In this document: piece by piece, positions 1 to 9,507 of the stretch
How the letters are laid out: each line of letters begins with the position of its first letter
Position numbering within the stretch: the first letter of the stretch is position 1
NCBI RefSeq assembly: GCF_001182725.1
Contig: NZ_CWHU01000005.1
Location: 620,001-684,000, forward strand
Length of the DNA: 64,000 nt
Reading direction: 5' to 3'
Source: Anaerococcus jeddahensis
GTDB taxonomy: Bacteria > Bacillota > Clostridia > Tissierellales > Peptoniphilaceae
The notes under the pieces: model-generated
Told to the model about the DNA's origin: nothing
Database searches by the model: none
What the model saw: the letters and a program-made list of their open reading frames with translations, nothing else
Program-made: the position numbers and the translations under genes

Positions 1-457
1 AGATTTTATATCCTATCTTATAGAATACAAAAAAATAAAAAGTGTAGAAGATGATTTAAAAAATTTAGAAAATGAGGCAAAATCATATTTTACAAAATAC
101 CAAGAAGATCTATCCCAATATAAAAGTGAAGATGAAATAATAGCAAAAGATGTAAATATTTTAAAAAATGAATTTACAAAATTAATCAAGGCCTATAAAA
201 ATGAAAAAATAGAAAAACCTGATTTGATAAAATCTATAAAAAGACTTGATGTAAATGATTATATAAAAAAAATAAGAAATACTTTGAAATTTACAAAATC
301 AATAAGGTTAAATAAAATAACTGATGAAATAAAATCAAAAGCAGCTTGTATTGGGACATTTTTGGCCTTACTTGAGCTTGTAAGATTGAAAGAAATTTAC
401 TTAGAAGAAGAAAATACAAACGAGTTTTTAATAATAAAAAGGGAAAATGATGAATGA
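1..457 (+). CDS. scpA: Segregation and condensation protein A (partial, 5' end outside window)
   Basis: C-terminal part (about 150 residues) of the kleisin of the bacterial SMC-ScpAB condensin complex, which organises and segregates the chromosome. The frame is open from base 2, so the start lies upstream of the window. Seen: an early segment reading [18 protein letters not shown], typical of the ScpA middle region, and a C-terminal winged-helix segment containing [17 protein letters not shown], the part that binds the SMC head. It overlaps scpB by 11 bp, the usual scpA-scpB arrangement, which supports the call. Confidence 0.9.
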   Translation, partial: DFISYLIEYKKIKSVEDDLKNLENEAKSYFTKYQEDLSQYKSEDEIIAKDVNILKNEFTKLIKAYKNEKIEKPDLIKSIKRLDVNDYIKKIRNTLKFTKSIRLNKITDEIKSKAACIGTFLALLELVRLKEIYLEEENTNEFLIIKRENDE

Positions 458-986
458 TACTTATTTAAAAGGAATTATTGAAGAAATTTTATATATTTGG
501 GGTGAACCAATTGATATCAATGATCTTTCAAAAATTATTTTTGATGCCGAGAAATCTGAAATAAGAAAGGCAATAAATGAAATGATGGTTGAAAGAAATG
601 AAAATTCATCTGGTCTTATTATTAAAAAATATGAAAACAAATATCAATTTTCAACTAGGTCAGATCATGAAAAATATATTTCAAATATAGTAAAAAAATC
701 TGAAAAGAATTTGTCAAATTCTTCACTCGAAACTCTTTCAATAATCGCCTACAAGCAACCAATAACTAGGGCTGAAATAGATAAAATAAGAGGAGTTAAA
801 TCTCAATCAACCATTGATTCTCTTTTGGATAAAAAATTAATAAAAGAAAATGGTAGGCTTGATAAGATTGGAAAACCAATAATTTATGTGACTACTGATT
901 TATTTTTGAAATATTTTAATATTTCAAGCCTTGACCAATTGCCAAAAATAGATGAAGAGATATCAGGTGAATTAGATGAGGATTAA
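447..986 (+). CDS. scpB: Segregation and condensation protein B
   Basis: ScpB dimer subunit of the SMC-ScpAB condensin. It is 179 residues, normal for the family, with two winged-helix domains. Diagnostic segments are the N-terminal [20 protein letters not shown] and the central [18 protein letters not shown] (about residues 98-115), followed by the second winged helix ending near [11 protein letters not shown]. Tandem ATG codons at 447 and 450 are both usable; the start lies inside scpA, so translation is probably coupled. The 3' end overlaps rluB by 11 bp. Sure of family; the exact first codon is undecided. Confidence 0.95.
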   Translation: MMNDTYLKGIIEEILYIWGEPIDINDLSKIIFDAEKSEIRKAINEMMVERNENSSGLIIKKYENKYQFSTRSDHEKYISNIVKKSEKNLSNSSLETLSIIAYKQPITRAEIDKIRGVKSQSTIDSLLDKKLIKENGRLDKIGKPIIYVTTDLFLKYFNISSLDQLPKIDEEISGELDED

Positions 987-1671
987 TAAATTTATAGCAA
1001 AAACAGGACTTGCTTCAAGAAGAAAAAGCGAAGAATATATAAAAAATGGCTTAGTTTTTGTAAATGGGAAAAAGCTTGAAGACTTATCTTACCAGGTAAA
1101 AGATGATGATGAAGTTAAGGTGAATGGTAAAATCTTAAAAATACAAGAAAAATTTTATTATAAATTGAATAAACCACTTGGATACATTTCTTCAAATTAT
1201 GATCCCCACAATAAAAAAGACTTAAATGAGTTAATTAAAATTGATGGGAGATTTTTTTGTGCAGGAAGACTTGACAAAGACAGCCACGGCCTTATGTTAA
1301 TTACAAATGATGGAAATATTACCAACAAAATAATTCATCCAAGTAAGGAAATTAATAAAACATATTTGGTAAGAGTCGATAAGATATTATCAAAAGCTCA
1401 AGAGGAAAAATTTAAAAATTCAATAAAATTATCCGAAAATGAGATAACAAGTAAGGCAAAAATTTCTTTAATCGATAAAAATCAAATTCTTTATAAGGTT
1501 ATAATCCACCAAGGTTATAACAGGCAGGTTAGAAGGATGTTTTCTTATTTTGGCATAAAAGTTTTGGATTTAAAAAGAATAAAAATTGGAGAAATTGAAC
1601 TTGGTAACTTAGAAGATGGTGCATATAAAAGGCTTAGTCAAAAAGAATTTGAATATTTAGAAAGTTTATAA
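976..1671 (+). CDS. rluB: Ribosomal large subunit pseudouridine synthase B (RsuA/RluB family)
   Basis: Converts a specific uridine of 23S rRNA to pseudouridine. It is 231 residues: an N-terminal S4 RNA-binding domain (about 1-60; [20 protein letters not shown]) and the RsuA-type catalytic domain. The catalytic aspartate is in the [17 protein letters not shown] motif (about residues 97-113). The conserved C-terminal [14 protein letters not shown] motif appears as [12 protein letters not shown]. It directly follows scpB with an 11 bp overlap, the standard clostridial scpA-scpB-rluB order, which favours RluB over RluE/F or RsuA. The RNA target is inferred from family and context. Confidence 0.9.
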   Translation: MRINKFIAKTGLASRRKSEEYIKNGLVFVNGKKLEDLSYQVKDDDEVKVNGKILKIQEKFYYKLNKPLGYISSNYDPHNKKDLNELIKIDGRFFCAGRLDKDSHGLMLITNDGNITNKIIHPSKEINKTYLVRVDKILSKAQEEKFKNSIKLSENEITSKAKISLIDKNQILYKVIIHQGYNRQVRRMFSYFGIKVLDLKRIKIGEIELGNLEDGAYKRLSQKEFEYLESL

Positions 1672-1674
1672 ATT

Positions 1675-2895
1675 ATGGAAATAGGAATAATTGGAGCAGG
1701 AGCTAGCGGGATTTTTACTGCTATAAATGCTAAAGATGAAAAAAATAATATCACCTTAATAGAAAAAAATGAAAAAATTGGGAAAAAATTATTTATAACT
1801 GGTAAGGGCAGGTGTAATATCACAAATGCAAAATTTTTTGATGAATTTTTAGACCATATTTTGGTTAATAAGAAATTTATGTATTCATCATTTACAAATT
1901 TTGATAATTACGCTCTTATGGACTTTCTTGAAAATAAAGGTTTAAAACTTACAGTTCAAAGGGGAGATAGGGTTTTTCCAAAAAGTGAAAAATCTAGTGA
2001 TGTGATAAAATTATTTGAAAAATTATTAGATGATAAAAAAATAGATTTAAAATTAAATGAAAATGTTCAAAAAATCAAAAAAGAGTCAAATAAATTCATT
2101 GTAGAAACAAACAAGAATACTTATGAATTTGATAAAATAATCATTGCAACAGGAGGACTATCTTATCCTTTGACTGGATCAAATGGTGATGGCTACAAAT
2201 TTGCTAAAGCTTTCTCCCATAAGATTATTAGTCAAAAACCAGGACTTTGTCCTATAAAAATTTCAGACCATGATTTAGATTCATTAAATGGAATTTCTTT
2301 AAAAAATGTAAGTTTAAATGTAGAGTGTGAAAAGAAAAATTATAGTGAATTTGGCGAGATGCTTATAGGGAAAAATTTCATTACGGGACCTATTGTTTTA
2401 ACAATGTCATCATTAATTAATAGGCAAAAGGTGAAAAATATTTATATTGACTTAAAAGCAAGTCTTGATTTTGAAAAGCTTGATAATAGATTAATAAGAG
2501 ATTTTGAAAATAATTCTAACAAGGATATAGGAAATATTTTAAAAAAATTGCTTTTAAATGCCTTTGTTGATGTAATTTTAAATAGAGCTCAAATAGACTA
2601 CCACACAAAAGCAAATCAAATTACAAAAGAAGAAAGATATAGGCTAATTGGTGAAATTAAACACTTTAATTTGAATTTTGCAGGACTTTATCCAATAAAA
2701 AATGCAATTATAACTTCTGGAGGAGTAGATTGCAAAGAGCTTGATCCAAAAAGTATGGAATCAAAAAAAGTTTCGGGACTTTATTTTGTTGGAGAAGTAA
2801 CAGATGTAGATGCTCTTACTGGTGGTTATAATTTACAAATAGCATTTTCACAAGCTTTTGCATGCGCAAAAGATTTAAGGAGGACTAATGAGTAA
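1675..2895 (+). CDS. HI0933/YhiN-family FAD-dependent oxidoreductase
   Basis: Flavoprotein of 406 residues in the HI0933 (YhiN/BaiN-like) family. Seen: an N-terminal Rossmann FAD-binding motif GIIGAGASGIFTAINA; the segment IATGGLSYPLTGSNGDGYKFA near residues 158-178; and the C-terminal FAD-binding signature around GLYFVGEVTDVDALTGGYNLQ, with the family's TSGGV motif before it. The physiological substrate of most members is unknown, so none is assigned. It starts 3 bp after rluB and overlaps cmk by 8 bp, so it belongs to the same operon, an arrangement that recurs in low-GC Firmicutes. Confidence 0.85.
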   Translation: MEIGIIGAGASGIFTAINAKDEKNNITLIEKNEKIGKKLFITGKGRCNITNAKFFDEFLDHILVNKKFMYSSFTNFDNYALMDFLENKGLKLTVQRGDRVFPKSEKSSDVIKLFEKLLDDKKIDLKLNENVQKIKKESNKFIVETNKNTYEFDKIIIATGGLSYPLTGSNGDGYKFAKAFSHKIISQKPGLCPIKISDHDLDSLNGISLKNVSLNVECEKKNYSEFGEMLIGKNFITGPIVLTMSSLINRQKVKNIYIDLKASLDFEKLDNRLIRDFENNSNKDIGNILKKLLLNAFVDVILNRAQIDYHTKANQITKEERYRLIGEIKHFNLNFAGLYPIKNAIITSGGVDCKELDPKSMESKKVSGLYFVGEVTDVDALTGGYNLQIAFSQAFACAKDLRRTNE

Positions 2896-3538
2896 TTTTA
2901 TTATAGCTTTGGATGGTCCAAGTGGATCAGGAAAAAGTACAATAGCAAATATTTTGGCAAAAAAATTAAAAATTTCATACCTAAATACAGGTTCAATGTA
3001 CAGGGCCTTAACCCTATTCTTTTTAGAAAATGGTATTAATAATGAAGACAAAATTGACCTTAAACTTCTTCAAAATATAAAAATAGATATAAATGAAGAT
3101 AGGGTAATTTTAAACGGTAAAGATGTAAGTGAAGAAATTAGAAATAAAATTGTAACAGAAAATGTGTCTTGGGTTTCATCAATTCCACTTGTTCGTAAAT
3201 ATTTGGTTGATATGCAAAGAAAAATTTCGGAAAATAAGTCAATAATACTTGATGGACGTGACATAGGAACTGTAGTTTTTCCAAATGCTAAATATAAATT
3301 TTTTCTAGTTGCATCAAGTGAGATTAGGGCAAAAAGGCGTTATGAGCAAAATGAAATTGATAAATCTTTAGAAGAGATTCAAAAAGATATAGAAAAAAGA
3401 GACTATATTGACTCTCACAGAGAAATTTCACCCCTAAAAAAAGCAAGTGACGCTATAGAAATTGATTCATCAAATTTAACAATTGATGAAACAATAAATG
3501 AAATTTTGGGAAAAATGGATAAAGAAGATGTTTTATAG
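2888..3538 (+). CDS. cmk: (d)CMP kinase
   Basis: Phosphorylates CMP and dCMP to their diphosphates with ATP in the cytoplasm, feeding nucleotide pools. It is 216 residues, normal length. The P-loop GPSGSGKST is at about residues 10-18; LNTGSMYRALT is the conserved substrate-binding segment; LDGRDIGTVVFPNA carries the conserved Arg-Asp pair; a lid-like arginine-rich region follows (RAKRRYEQNE). It overlaps the preceding flavoprotein by 8 bp and the following plsC by 11 bp. The cmk-plsC-ispH/S1 order is a well-known conserved cluster of Clostridia and supports all three assignments. Confidence 0.96.
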   Translation: MSNFIIALDGPSGSGKSTIANILAKKLKISYLNTGSMYRALTLFFLENGINNEDKIDLKLLQNIKIDINEDRVILNGKDVSEEIRNKIVTENVSWVSSIPLVRKYLVDMQRKISENKSIILDGRDIGTVVFPNAKYKFFLVASSEIRAKRRYEQNEIDKSLEEIQKDIEKRDYIDSHREISPLKKASDAIEIDSSNLTIDETINEILGKMDKEDVL

Positions 3539-4118
3539 ACTTATATATTCAATACTTAGAATAATAGCAACTCCTTTATTTAGAATAAGGGTTCATGGGA
3601 TTGAAAAAATTCCAGAAAACAGAAAATATATAGTATGCGCAAATCATAAGTCAATGATTGATCCTGTTTTTATAGCCCTTGCACTTGATAGGCAAGTTCA
3701 TTTTATTGCAAAAAAAGAATTATTTGAAGTACCAGTTTTAAAAAATATTTTAAAATTTTTAAAAGCCATACCTGCTCAAAGAGATGGAAAAGATTTGTCA
3801 GTTTTAAGAGATTCAATTAAGCTTATTAAATCTGGAAAAATTTTGGGAATATTTCCAGAAGGGACAAGAGTAAAAGAAGTAAAAAGAGAAAATATAAAAG
3901 ATGGGGCAGGATATATTGCACTCAAATCAAAAACTGATATATTAACAATAGAAATCATATCTTCTTATAAGCCATTTTTTAAAACGGACTTGTATATAAA
4001 AAATCTTGTAAAAGTTGAAGATTTTAAAAATTTAAAATCAAAAGATGCAATGGAAAAAATAATGGATGAAACTTATGAGAAAATGTATGAAAATCACAAG
4101 TTTTTAAGAAAGGTTTGA
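3528..4118 (+). CDS. plsC: 1-acyl-sn-glycerol-3-phosphate acyltransferase
   Basis: Membrane-associated acyltransferase making phosphatidic acid from lysophosphatidic acid. I place the start at ATG 3528 (196 residues, MFYRLIYSILRII). An in-frame ATG at 3498 would lie deep inside cmk and add a charged stretch before the hydrophobic N-terminus. Motifs seen: NHKSMIDPVF, the catalytic HX4D box (about residues 38-43); AIPAQRDG; and FPEGTR, the glycerol-phosphate binding motif. The N-terminal 20 residues form one hydrophobic membrane anchor. It ends one base before ispH. Sure of family, fairly sure of the start. Confidence 0.93.
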   Translation: MFYRLIYSILRIIATPLFRIRVHGIEKIPENRKYIVCANHKSMIDPVFIALALDRQVHFIAKKELFEVPVLKNILKFLKAIPAQRDGKDLSVLRDSIKLIKSGKILGIFPEGTRVKEVKRENIKDGAGYIALKSKTDILTIEIISSYKPFFKTDLYIKNLVKVEDFKNLKSKDAMEKIMDETYEKMYENHKFLRKV

Positions 4119-4119
4119 G

Positions 4120-6177
4120 ATGAAAATAATAGTAGCAAAAAATTCTGGCTTTTGCAATGGAGTTAGAAGAAGTGTAGATCTTGCAAATAAAACAAGCGGA
4201 AAAAATATAAAATCATATACACTTGGACCCTTGGTTCATAATCCAACTCAAGTAAAAATGCTTGAAGAAAAGGGTGTTGGTGTAATTGATGAAAAAGAAG
4301 CTTTAAATTTAAAAAATTCACAAATTGTTATAAGAAGTCACGGTGTAAGTGAAAAATTAAAAGATGATCTTAGGAAAAATTCTAATGACGTAATTGATGC
4401 AACTTGTCCGGTTCTTATAAATATTTATAAAAAAATCAAAGAAAAAGAAAATGAAGGTTATACCATAATAATTATAGGAGATAAAGATCATCCTGAAATA
4501 AAAGCTATGGCATCTTACGTAAATAATGGTATAATAATTAAGAATGAGACTGAAGCAAAAAATATTACAAATATGTCAAAACTTTATGTTGTTAGTCAAA
4601 CAACAAACAGAATTGATTTTTTTGAGAATATTGCTCATGAGTTAGAGAAGACGAATGATGATGTAGTAATAGAAAATACAATCTGCAATGCTACAAGATT
4701 AAGGCAAGAAGCATGTAAGAGCCTTTCGAAAGAAGTTGATTGTATGATTGTTGTTGGTGGTTTTAATAGTTCGAATACAAACAAGCTTTATCAAATAGCA
4801 CAAAAGTATTGTAAAAATGTTAAAAGAATAGAAACTGTTAAAGATCTACCTTTGCAAAAGCTCTCAAATTTTAATATAATAGGGGTAATCGCTGGTGCGT
4901 CCACACCAGATCAGGTTATCGAGGAGGTAGTTAATAGGATGGATGATTTAACAAACGAAGAATTAATGAATAGCATTGAAGACAGTATGAAAAAAATATA
5001 CCCAAGAGATGTTATTAACGGAACAATTATTGATGTGAAGGATGATGAAGTTTTTGTAGACATTCAATATCGTGCAGATGGTATTGTAAAACTTGACGAA
5101 ATGAGTGAAGAACAAAGAGAAAATCCTAAAGATCACTTTGAAATTGGTCAAGAAGTTGAAGTTTATGTTATAAAAATAGATGATGGTGAAGGCAATGTAG
5201 CTTTATCTACAAGAAGAGTAGAAGGAATGAAAAACTGGAAAACTCTAAGAGAAGCTTTTGAAAACGAACAAACTGTTGAAGGTGAAATATCAGGAGCTAA
5301 CAAAGGTGGTTTAACTGCTAGAGTTATGGGAATCAATGGATTTGTTCCAGCAAGCCAAATTGCACCATATTTTGTTAAAAACTTCAAAAAATTTGTTGGT
5401 GAACATTGGGATCTTAAAATCATTTCAATTGATGAGAGAAAAAATCGTCTAGTTTTATCAAGAAAAGACATTGTTGAAGAAAAACTTGATGAACAATGGG
5501 ATGAATTAGAAGAAGGACAAGTTATAACAGGAAAAGTAGCAAGATTAACCGACTTTGGTGCTTTTGTTGAAATAGGAAGCCTTGATGGATTACTTCACGT
5601 TTCTGACATATCCTGGACAAGAGTTGAACACCCAAGAGATGTACTAAACATTGGCGATGATATTGAAGTTAAAATCTTAAAACTTAATAAAGAAAAAAAT
5701 AGAATTTCTCTAGGAAGAAAACAACTTCTTGAAAAACCATTTGCAGAATTTGCAAATGAACATGAAGTTGGCGACGTTATTACAGGTAAAGTTGTAAACT
5801 TACTTGACTTTGGTGCTTTCGTTGAAGTAAGCGAAGGTGTTGAAGGTTTAATTCACGTTTCTGAAATTTCATGGGATCACGTTGAAAAACCATCTGATGA
5901 ATTAAATGTTGGCGATGAAGTAGAAGTAAAAATCTTAAGCATTGATCCAGAAGAAGAAAAAATTGGTCTTTCAATTAAAGCTTTAAAAGAAGCTCCAGAA
6001 AGAAGTGAAAGAAAACCAAGAAGAAATTTTGAAGAAAATAAAAATAGATCTAATGCTAAAGCTAAAAGAAAAGCTGAGAAGAAAGAATTAAATAATGAAT
6101 TTGGTGATAACGACTTAAATAATAACATTGGATTTGCTATAGAAGAAGTATTATCAGGAATAGAAATAGAAGACTAA
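4120..6177 (+). CDS. ispH: Bifunctional HMBPP reductase / ribosomal protein S1-like fusion
   Basis: Fusion of 685 residues. Residues 1 to about 283 are IspH, the last enzyme of the MEP isoprenoid pathway (HMBPP to IPP and DMAPP). Cluster cysteines are C12 (SGFCNGV), C96 (DATCPV) and C189 (ICNATR); LVHNP, RSHGV and DKDHPE supply the conserved histidines. Residues about 295-625 hold four S1 RNA-binding domains (near 298-370, 386-455, 466-537, 551-623); the last two are the most canonical (LTDFGAFVEI, LLDFGAFVEV). A charged low-complexity tail follows. This fusion is known from many Clostridia. Whether the S1 half replaces ribosomal protein S1 is not shown by sequence. Confidence 0.95.
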   Translation: MKIIVAKNSGFCNGVRRSVDLANKTSGKNIKSYTLGPLVHNPTQVKMLEEKGVGVIDEKEALNLKNSQIVIRSHGVSEKLKDDLRKNSNDVIDATCPVLINIYKKIKEKENEGYTIIIIGDKDHPEIKAMASYVNNGIIIKNETEAKNITNMSKLYVVSQTTNRIDFFENIAHELEKTNDDVVIENTICNATRLRQEACKSLSKEVDCMIVVGGFNSSNTNKLYQIAQKYCKNVKRIETVKDLPLQKLSNFNIIGVIAGASTPDQVIEEVVNRMDDLTNEELMNSIEDSMKKIYPRDVINGTIIDVKDDEVFVDIQYRADGIVKLDEMSEEQRENPKDHFEIGQEVEVYVIKIDDGEGNVALSTRRVEGMKNWKTLREAFENEQTVEGEISGANKGGLTARVMGINGFVPASQIAPYFVKNFKKFVGEHWDLKIISIDERKNRLVLSRKDIVEEKLDEQWDELEEGQVITGKVARLTDFGAFVEIGSLDGLLHVSDISWTRVEHPRDVLNIGDDIEVKILKLNKEKNRISLGRKQLLEKPFAEFANEHEVGDVITGKVVNLLDFGAFVEVSEGVEGLIHVSEISWDHVEKPSDELNVGDEVEVKILSIDPEEEKIGLSIKALKEAPERSERKPRRNFEENKNRSNAKAKRKAEKKELNNEFGDNDLNNNIGFAIEEVLSGIEIED

Positions 6178-6216
6178 GATTCTACTGAAGAATAAACTGA
6201 TAAATGACAATTACAC

Positions 6217-6248
6217 AAAAAGAGATGGTTTAAATCATCTCTTTTTTA
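6217..6248 (+). terminator. Rho-independent terminator after ispH/S1
   Basis: AGAGATG at 6221-6227 pairs with CATCTCT at 6236-6242, extended by flanking A/T pairs, with a T-rich tail at 6242-6247. It lies 40 bp after the ispH/S1 stop and only 15 bp before the miaB ATG. No promoter is visible between it and miaB, so some read-through or a promoter upstream of the hairpin is likely. Confidence 0.75.
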
Positions 6249-6263
6249 GCTTTAAGGAGATAT

Positions 6264-7616
6264 ATGCATTTAAAAAATAATGAAAAGTACAAGAATTATT
6301 TTAATGGAAAAAAATATAATATCACAACCTTCGGTTGCCAGATGAATGAGCATGATTCTGAAAGAATTTCTTATATCCTTGAAGAGATAGGATATACTTT
6401 TACAGAAAATAGAAATGAGGCCGATTTTATTTTATTTAATACATGTCTTGTTAGAGAAAATGCAGAATTAAAACTTTATGGTCAAGTTTCTAGTTTGAAA
6501 AAATTAAAAGAAGAATATCCAGAAAAAATTATTGCAGTTTCAGGTTGCATGATGCAAACAAGTGTTGCAAGAGAAGTTATTGAAAAAAAGCACAGGGAAG
6601 TTGATATAATTTTTGGAACAAAAAATATAAATTCTCTTCCAGATCTTTTATTTAAATATCTAGAAACTGGAGAAAGAGTAATTGATGTTTCTGAAGATAA
6701 TGTCAAAGATGATTATGTAAATTATAATAGCAAAAATAATTTTCAAGCTTATGTAAATATTATGACAGGATGTGATAATTTCTGCTCTTACTGTATAGTT
6801 CCTCAATCAAGAGGAAGAGAAGAAAGCAGAAGACCATCTCATATTATTGAAGAAATTGAAAATTTGGTTAAAAATGGCTATAAAGAAGTAACTCTTTTGG
6901 GACAAAATGTTAATTCCTATGGTAATAAGTCTGATTTTAATGTGACTTTTCCTGAACTTTTAGAAAGATGTGCAAAAATTGAGGGCCTTCAAAGATTAAG
7001 ATTTACAACAAGCCATCCGAAAGATTTATCAGATGATTTAATAAGGGTAATGAAAGAAAACGACAATATATGTAATTATTTTCATCTGCCTATGCAATCA
7101 GGATCTGACAAGGTTCTAAAAGATATGAATAGAAAGTATAATAAGGAACAATATCTTGAAAAGGCGAGAAAACTTAAGGAATCTATTCCAAACATAGCTA
7201 TTTCTACAGATATAATTGTTGGATATCCAACTGAAACTGAAGAAGATTTTAAAGAAACTTTGGATGTTTGTAAGAAAGTTGGTTTTGATACAGCCTTTAC
7301 TTTCAAATATTCACCAAGGCCAAAAACAAGGGCTGCAAAACTTGACCCTTTAGATAATAAAATTGTTCAAGATAGGTTCGACAGATTACTTGATACCTTG
7401 TATCCGATTTTTAATGAAAAAAACAAAGAATATATTGGAAAAGAAGTTGAAGTCTTATTAGAATCTGAAAGTAAAAATAATAAAAATGTTTTGACTGGTA
7501 GAACAGACACATTTAAACTTGTTCATGTAAAAGCAGATAAAAAATTAATAGGACAAATAGTTAAGGTGAAAATCACAGATAATACTTCATTTACTATTTC
7601 AGGTCACTTAGTTTAA
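6264..7616 (+). CDS. miaB: tRNA-2-methylthio-N6-dimethylallyladenosine synthase
   Basis: Radical-SAM methylthiotransferase that adds a 2-methylthio group to i6A37 of tRNAs. It is 450 residues. The N-terminal UPF0004 domain has cluster cysteines C25 (FGCQMNEHDSE), C61 (NTCLVRENAE) and C95 (SGCMMQ). The radical-SAM CX3CX2C motif is C170, C174, C177 (GCDNFCSYCIVP). A C-terminal TRAM domain (about 375-450) ends in ITDNTSFTISGHLV. The NEHDSE variant after the first cysteine favours MiaB over RimO or MtaB. The ribosome binding site is AAGGAG. It sits 21 bp ahead of the A/V-ATPase genes with no terminator between, so they may be co-transcribed. Confidence 0.95.
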   Translation: MHLKNNEKYKNYFNGKKYNITTFGCQMNEHDSERISYILEEIGYTFTENRNEADFILFNTCLVRENAELKLYGQVSSLKKLKEEYPEKIIAVSGCMMQTSVAREVIEKKHREVDIIFGTKNINSLPDLLFKYLETGERVIDVSEDNVKDDYVNYNSKNNFQAYVNIMTGCDNFCSYCIVPQSRGREESRRPSHIIEEIENLVKNGYKEVTLLGQNVNSYGNKSDFNVTFPELLERCAKIEGLQRLRFTTSHPKDLSDDLIRVMKENDNICNYFHLPMQSGSDKVLKDMNRKYNKEQYLEKARKLKESIPNIAISTDIIVGYPTETEEDFKETLDVCKKVGFDTAFTFKYSPRPKTRAAKLDPLDNKIVQDRFDRLLDTLYPIFNEKNKEYIGKEVEVLLESESKNNKNVLTGRTDTFKLVHVKADKKLIGQIVKVKITDNTSFTISGHLV

Positions 7617-7637
7617 GAATTTAAGAAAGAAGGCTTT

Positions 7638-8615
7638 ATGAAAGCTTATGTAGTCAAAGCAAAAGCTAAATATGGCAAATTACCTAGTAAAGAAATTTGC
7701 AGAGATTTATTATATGAAGATAGTTTTGAAAGAAAAATAGATATAATTCGAAATAATAACAGTGAAATACCTAACGTTAATTCGAAAAAAGATTTAGAGA
7801 TATATCTTTCAAACAAATTATATGATGATATATATTCATTTTTGAAATTTTTAAAAGGAGAAGAAAAAAATTTCTTTTTAAAATATATTTCAAGTTTTGA
7901 AGTTCAGCTTATGCAATTAATAGTTCAAGCTATATTAAATGACCATTTAACAGACAGTTTAGATCTTATAAAAAGAGAAAAATTTTCTCATAATATAAAT
8001 GTGTCAAAAGATGATGATTTTAAAAGTTTCGTAGAAAAATCAAAACCTACAAGATATTACAGAACTCTTTATCCGTTTTTAAATGAAAATATGGAAAGGG
8101 ATTCGTTAATATTTTTGATTTCAAATGCTCTAAATAAATTTTATTATAGGGATCTTTTGGATGAATGTAAAAAGTTACCAAAAGACATAGGAAGTGAGCT
8201 TAGAGATTTTATTGGAAGAAAGATTGATATTTTTAATATAGAAATGTTATTTAGGTTAAAAAACTATTTTTCATTAAATGATTATGAAACATTCAATTAT
8301 TTAATTGAAGGAGGCAAATATTTAAAAACTGATGATTTAAAGAAAATGTCAAATTTATCTTTCGATGAGTTTAAAGAAGAAATTTTAAATAGTCAATATA
8401 AAGATTTCTTCTTATCCACTTATAATTTTTATAAAGCAAAAGAAGATCTACTAAGTGAAAATTCCAAGAAATTGGAAAATTCAAAGTTTGATTTATTAAA
8501 ATTAATTTATATAGTTGATATGATGACAATTTCTAATAAAAATATAACTTGTATTTTAGAGTTTGATGAAACTTTTGATAAGGATGAAAAAAAGCACTAT
8601 ATAATAAAGAGGTGA
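7638..8615 (+). CDS. A/V-type ATPase subunit C (AC39 family)
   Basis: Central-stalk subunit C, the socket that links the membrane c-ring to the D/F shaft. It is 325 residues, close to the roughly 330 of bacterial NtpC/AtpC. Seen: N-terminal helical segment KAKAKYGKLPSKEICRDLL; the internal repeat architecture of AC39 proteins; and GRKIDIFNIEMLFRLKNYF near residues 194-212, matching the family's conserved D-x-x-N-x-x-x-x-x-R pattern. Sequence is divergent, so part of the evidence is its position at the head of the ATPase operon and the absence of any other subunit C. Here C comes first, whereas it usually lies between E and F. Confidence 0.8.
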   Translation: MKAYVVKAKAKYGKLPSKEICRDLLYEDSFERKIDIIRNNNSEIPNVNSKKDLEIYLSNKLYDDIYSFLKFLKGEEKNFFLKYISSFEVQLMQLIVQAILNDHLTDSLDLIKREKFSHNINVSKDDDFKSFVEKSKPTRYYRTLYPFLNENMERDSLIFLISNALNKFYYRDLLDECKKLPKDIGSELRDFIGRKIDIFNIEMLFRLKNYFSLNDYETFNYLIEGGKYLKTDDLKKMSNLSFDEFKEEILNSQYKDFFLSTYNFYKAKEDLLSENSKKLENSKFDLLKLIYIVDMMTISNKNITCILEFDETFDKDEKKHYIIKR

Positions 8616-8619
8616 TAAA

Positions 8620-9492
8620 ATGGCTGTCGAAAAAATGCACTTGGTTAATATTATGGCAAAACTTGAAAACCTAGATGATTTTCTTGAAGATTTGATAAAC
8701 ATAGATGAATTTGACCAAGTTGATGCTTTTAGACAAATACAAAACAGGGAATTTTCTATTAGGGCAAGTGAAGAAAATATTGATAAAACTGAAGATTTTA
8801 ATGATCTTGAAAGTTTTGAAAAAGTTGATTCTTCCTTTATAAAAGATCTCGAAGATATAAAGGATTTTTTAAACATTGAAGATTCATCTGATGGTAAAAG
8901 AATTGATGAAGAAAAACTTGAAAAATTAATTAAGGTTTTTGAAGAAAATATAGAAAAGAAAAAAGAATTAGAAGAAAGAAACAAAAAGCTTGAAGAATAT
9001 ATTAATAACCTACAAGCCTTAGAAAATGAAGAAATAAATATTAATAAGATTAGAAATCTAAATTATTTTAATTACAGACTTGGGGAAGTTAGTAAGGATG
9101 GTAGGTTCATTTTGAAAAATAACTATGATTCTATACCATCATTAATTATTCACTTACAAAAAAATGATCCAGATATTAATATAAATAAAGAAGCCTTAAA
9201 AAGTATTTACAGCATTGATGACGAAACAAGTAAATTAAGATTTGATACTGATAATATCATCAAAAATGAAAATGATAATGTCAATAATGTAAGTATTGAT
9301 TTGAATAAAGAATATGAAAAGAAAACCAAAGAAGATTCTAGTAAAATTTATGATGATATTTTAAAACAAGCTGATGTGAAAAATAAAGAGATTGAAAAAT
9401 TCTATGAAAAAAGAAAGTCTGAAAGTCAAAAGATTTTTAGTTCTAAAAAAGATAGTATAGTAAAAGAATTTTTTGAAAAAATTATAAATTAG
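8620..9492 (+). CDS. A/V-type ATPase subunit I, N-terminal part, with C-terminal stalk-like helix
   Basis: Protein of 290 residues, not a complete known subunit. It begins MAVEKMHLVNIMAKLENLDDF, the usual opening of subunit I (a), then an outgoing coiled coil (about 105-145) and half of the distal lobe (LNYFNYRLGEVSKDGRF, about 147-163). Residues about 215-290 form a charged helix rich in Lys, Glu and Ser (for example KEDSSKIYDDILKQADVKNK), like the peripheral-stalk subunit G/H that is otherwise missing from this operon. It ends with TAG and the next gene continues in the same frame. Reading: subunit I split at the distal lobe, with a stalk G/H-type helix attached. The I-N assignment is fairly secure; the stalk role is inference. 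Confidence 0.7.
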   Translation: MAVEKMHLVNIMAKLENLDDFLEDLINIDEFDQVDAFRQIQNREFSIRASEENIDKTEDFNDLESFEKVDSSFIKDLEDIKDFLNIEDSSDGKRIDEEKLEKLIKVFEENIEKKKELEERNKKLEEYINNLQALENEEININKIRNLNYFNYRLGEVSKDGRFILKNNYDSIPSLIIHLQKNDPDININKEALKSIYSIDDETSKLRFDTDNIIKNENDNVNNVSIDLNKEYEKKTKEDSSKIYDDILKQADVKNKEIEKFYEKRKSESQKIFSSKKDSIVKEFFEKIIN

Positions 9493-9507
9493 GTGAAAGG
9501 AGGTTTT

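Noticed and set aside
1638..1823. Small antisense reading frame across the rluB/flavoprotein junction
   Set aside because: It is complementary to two well-supported genes and has no ribosome binding site.
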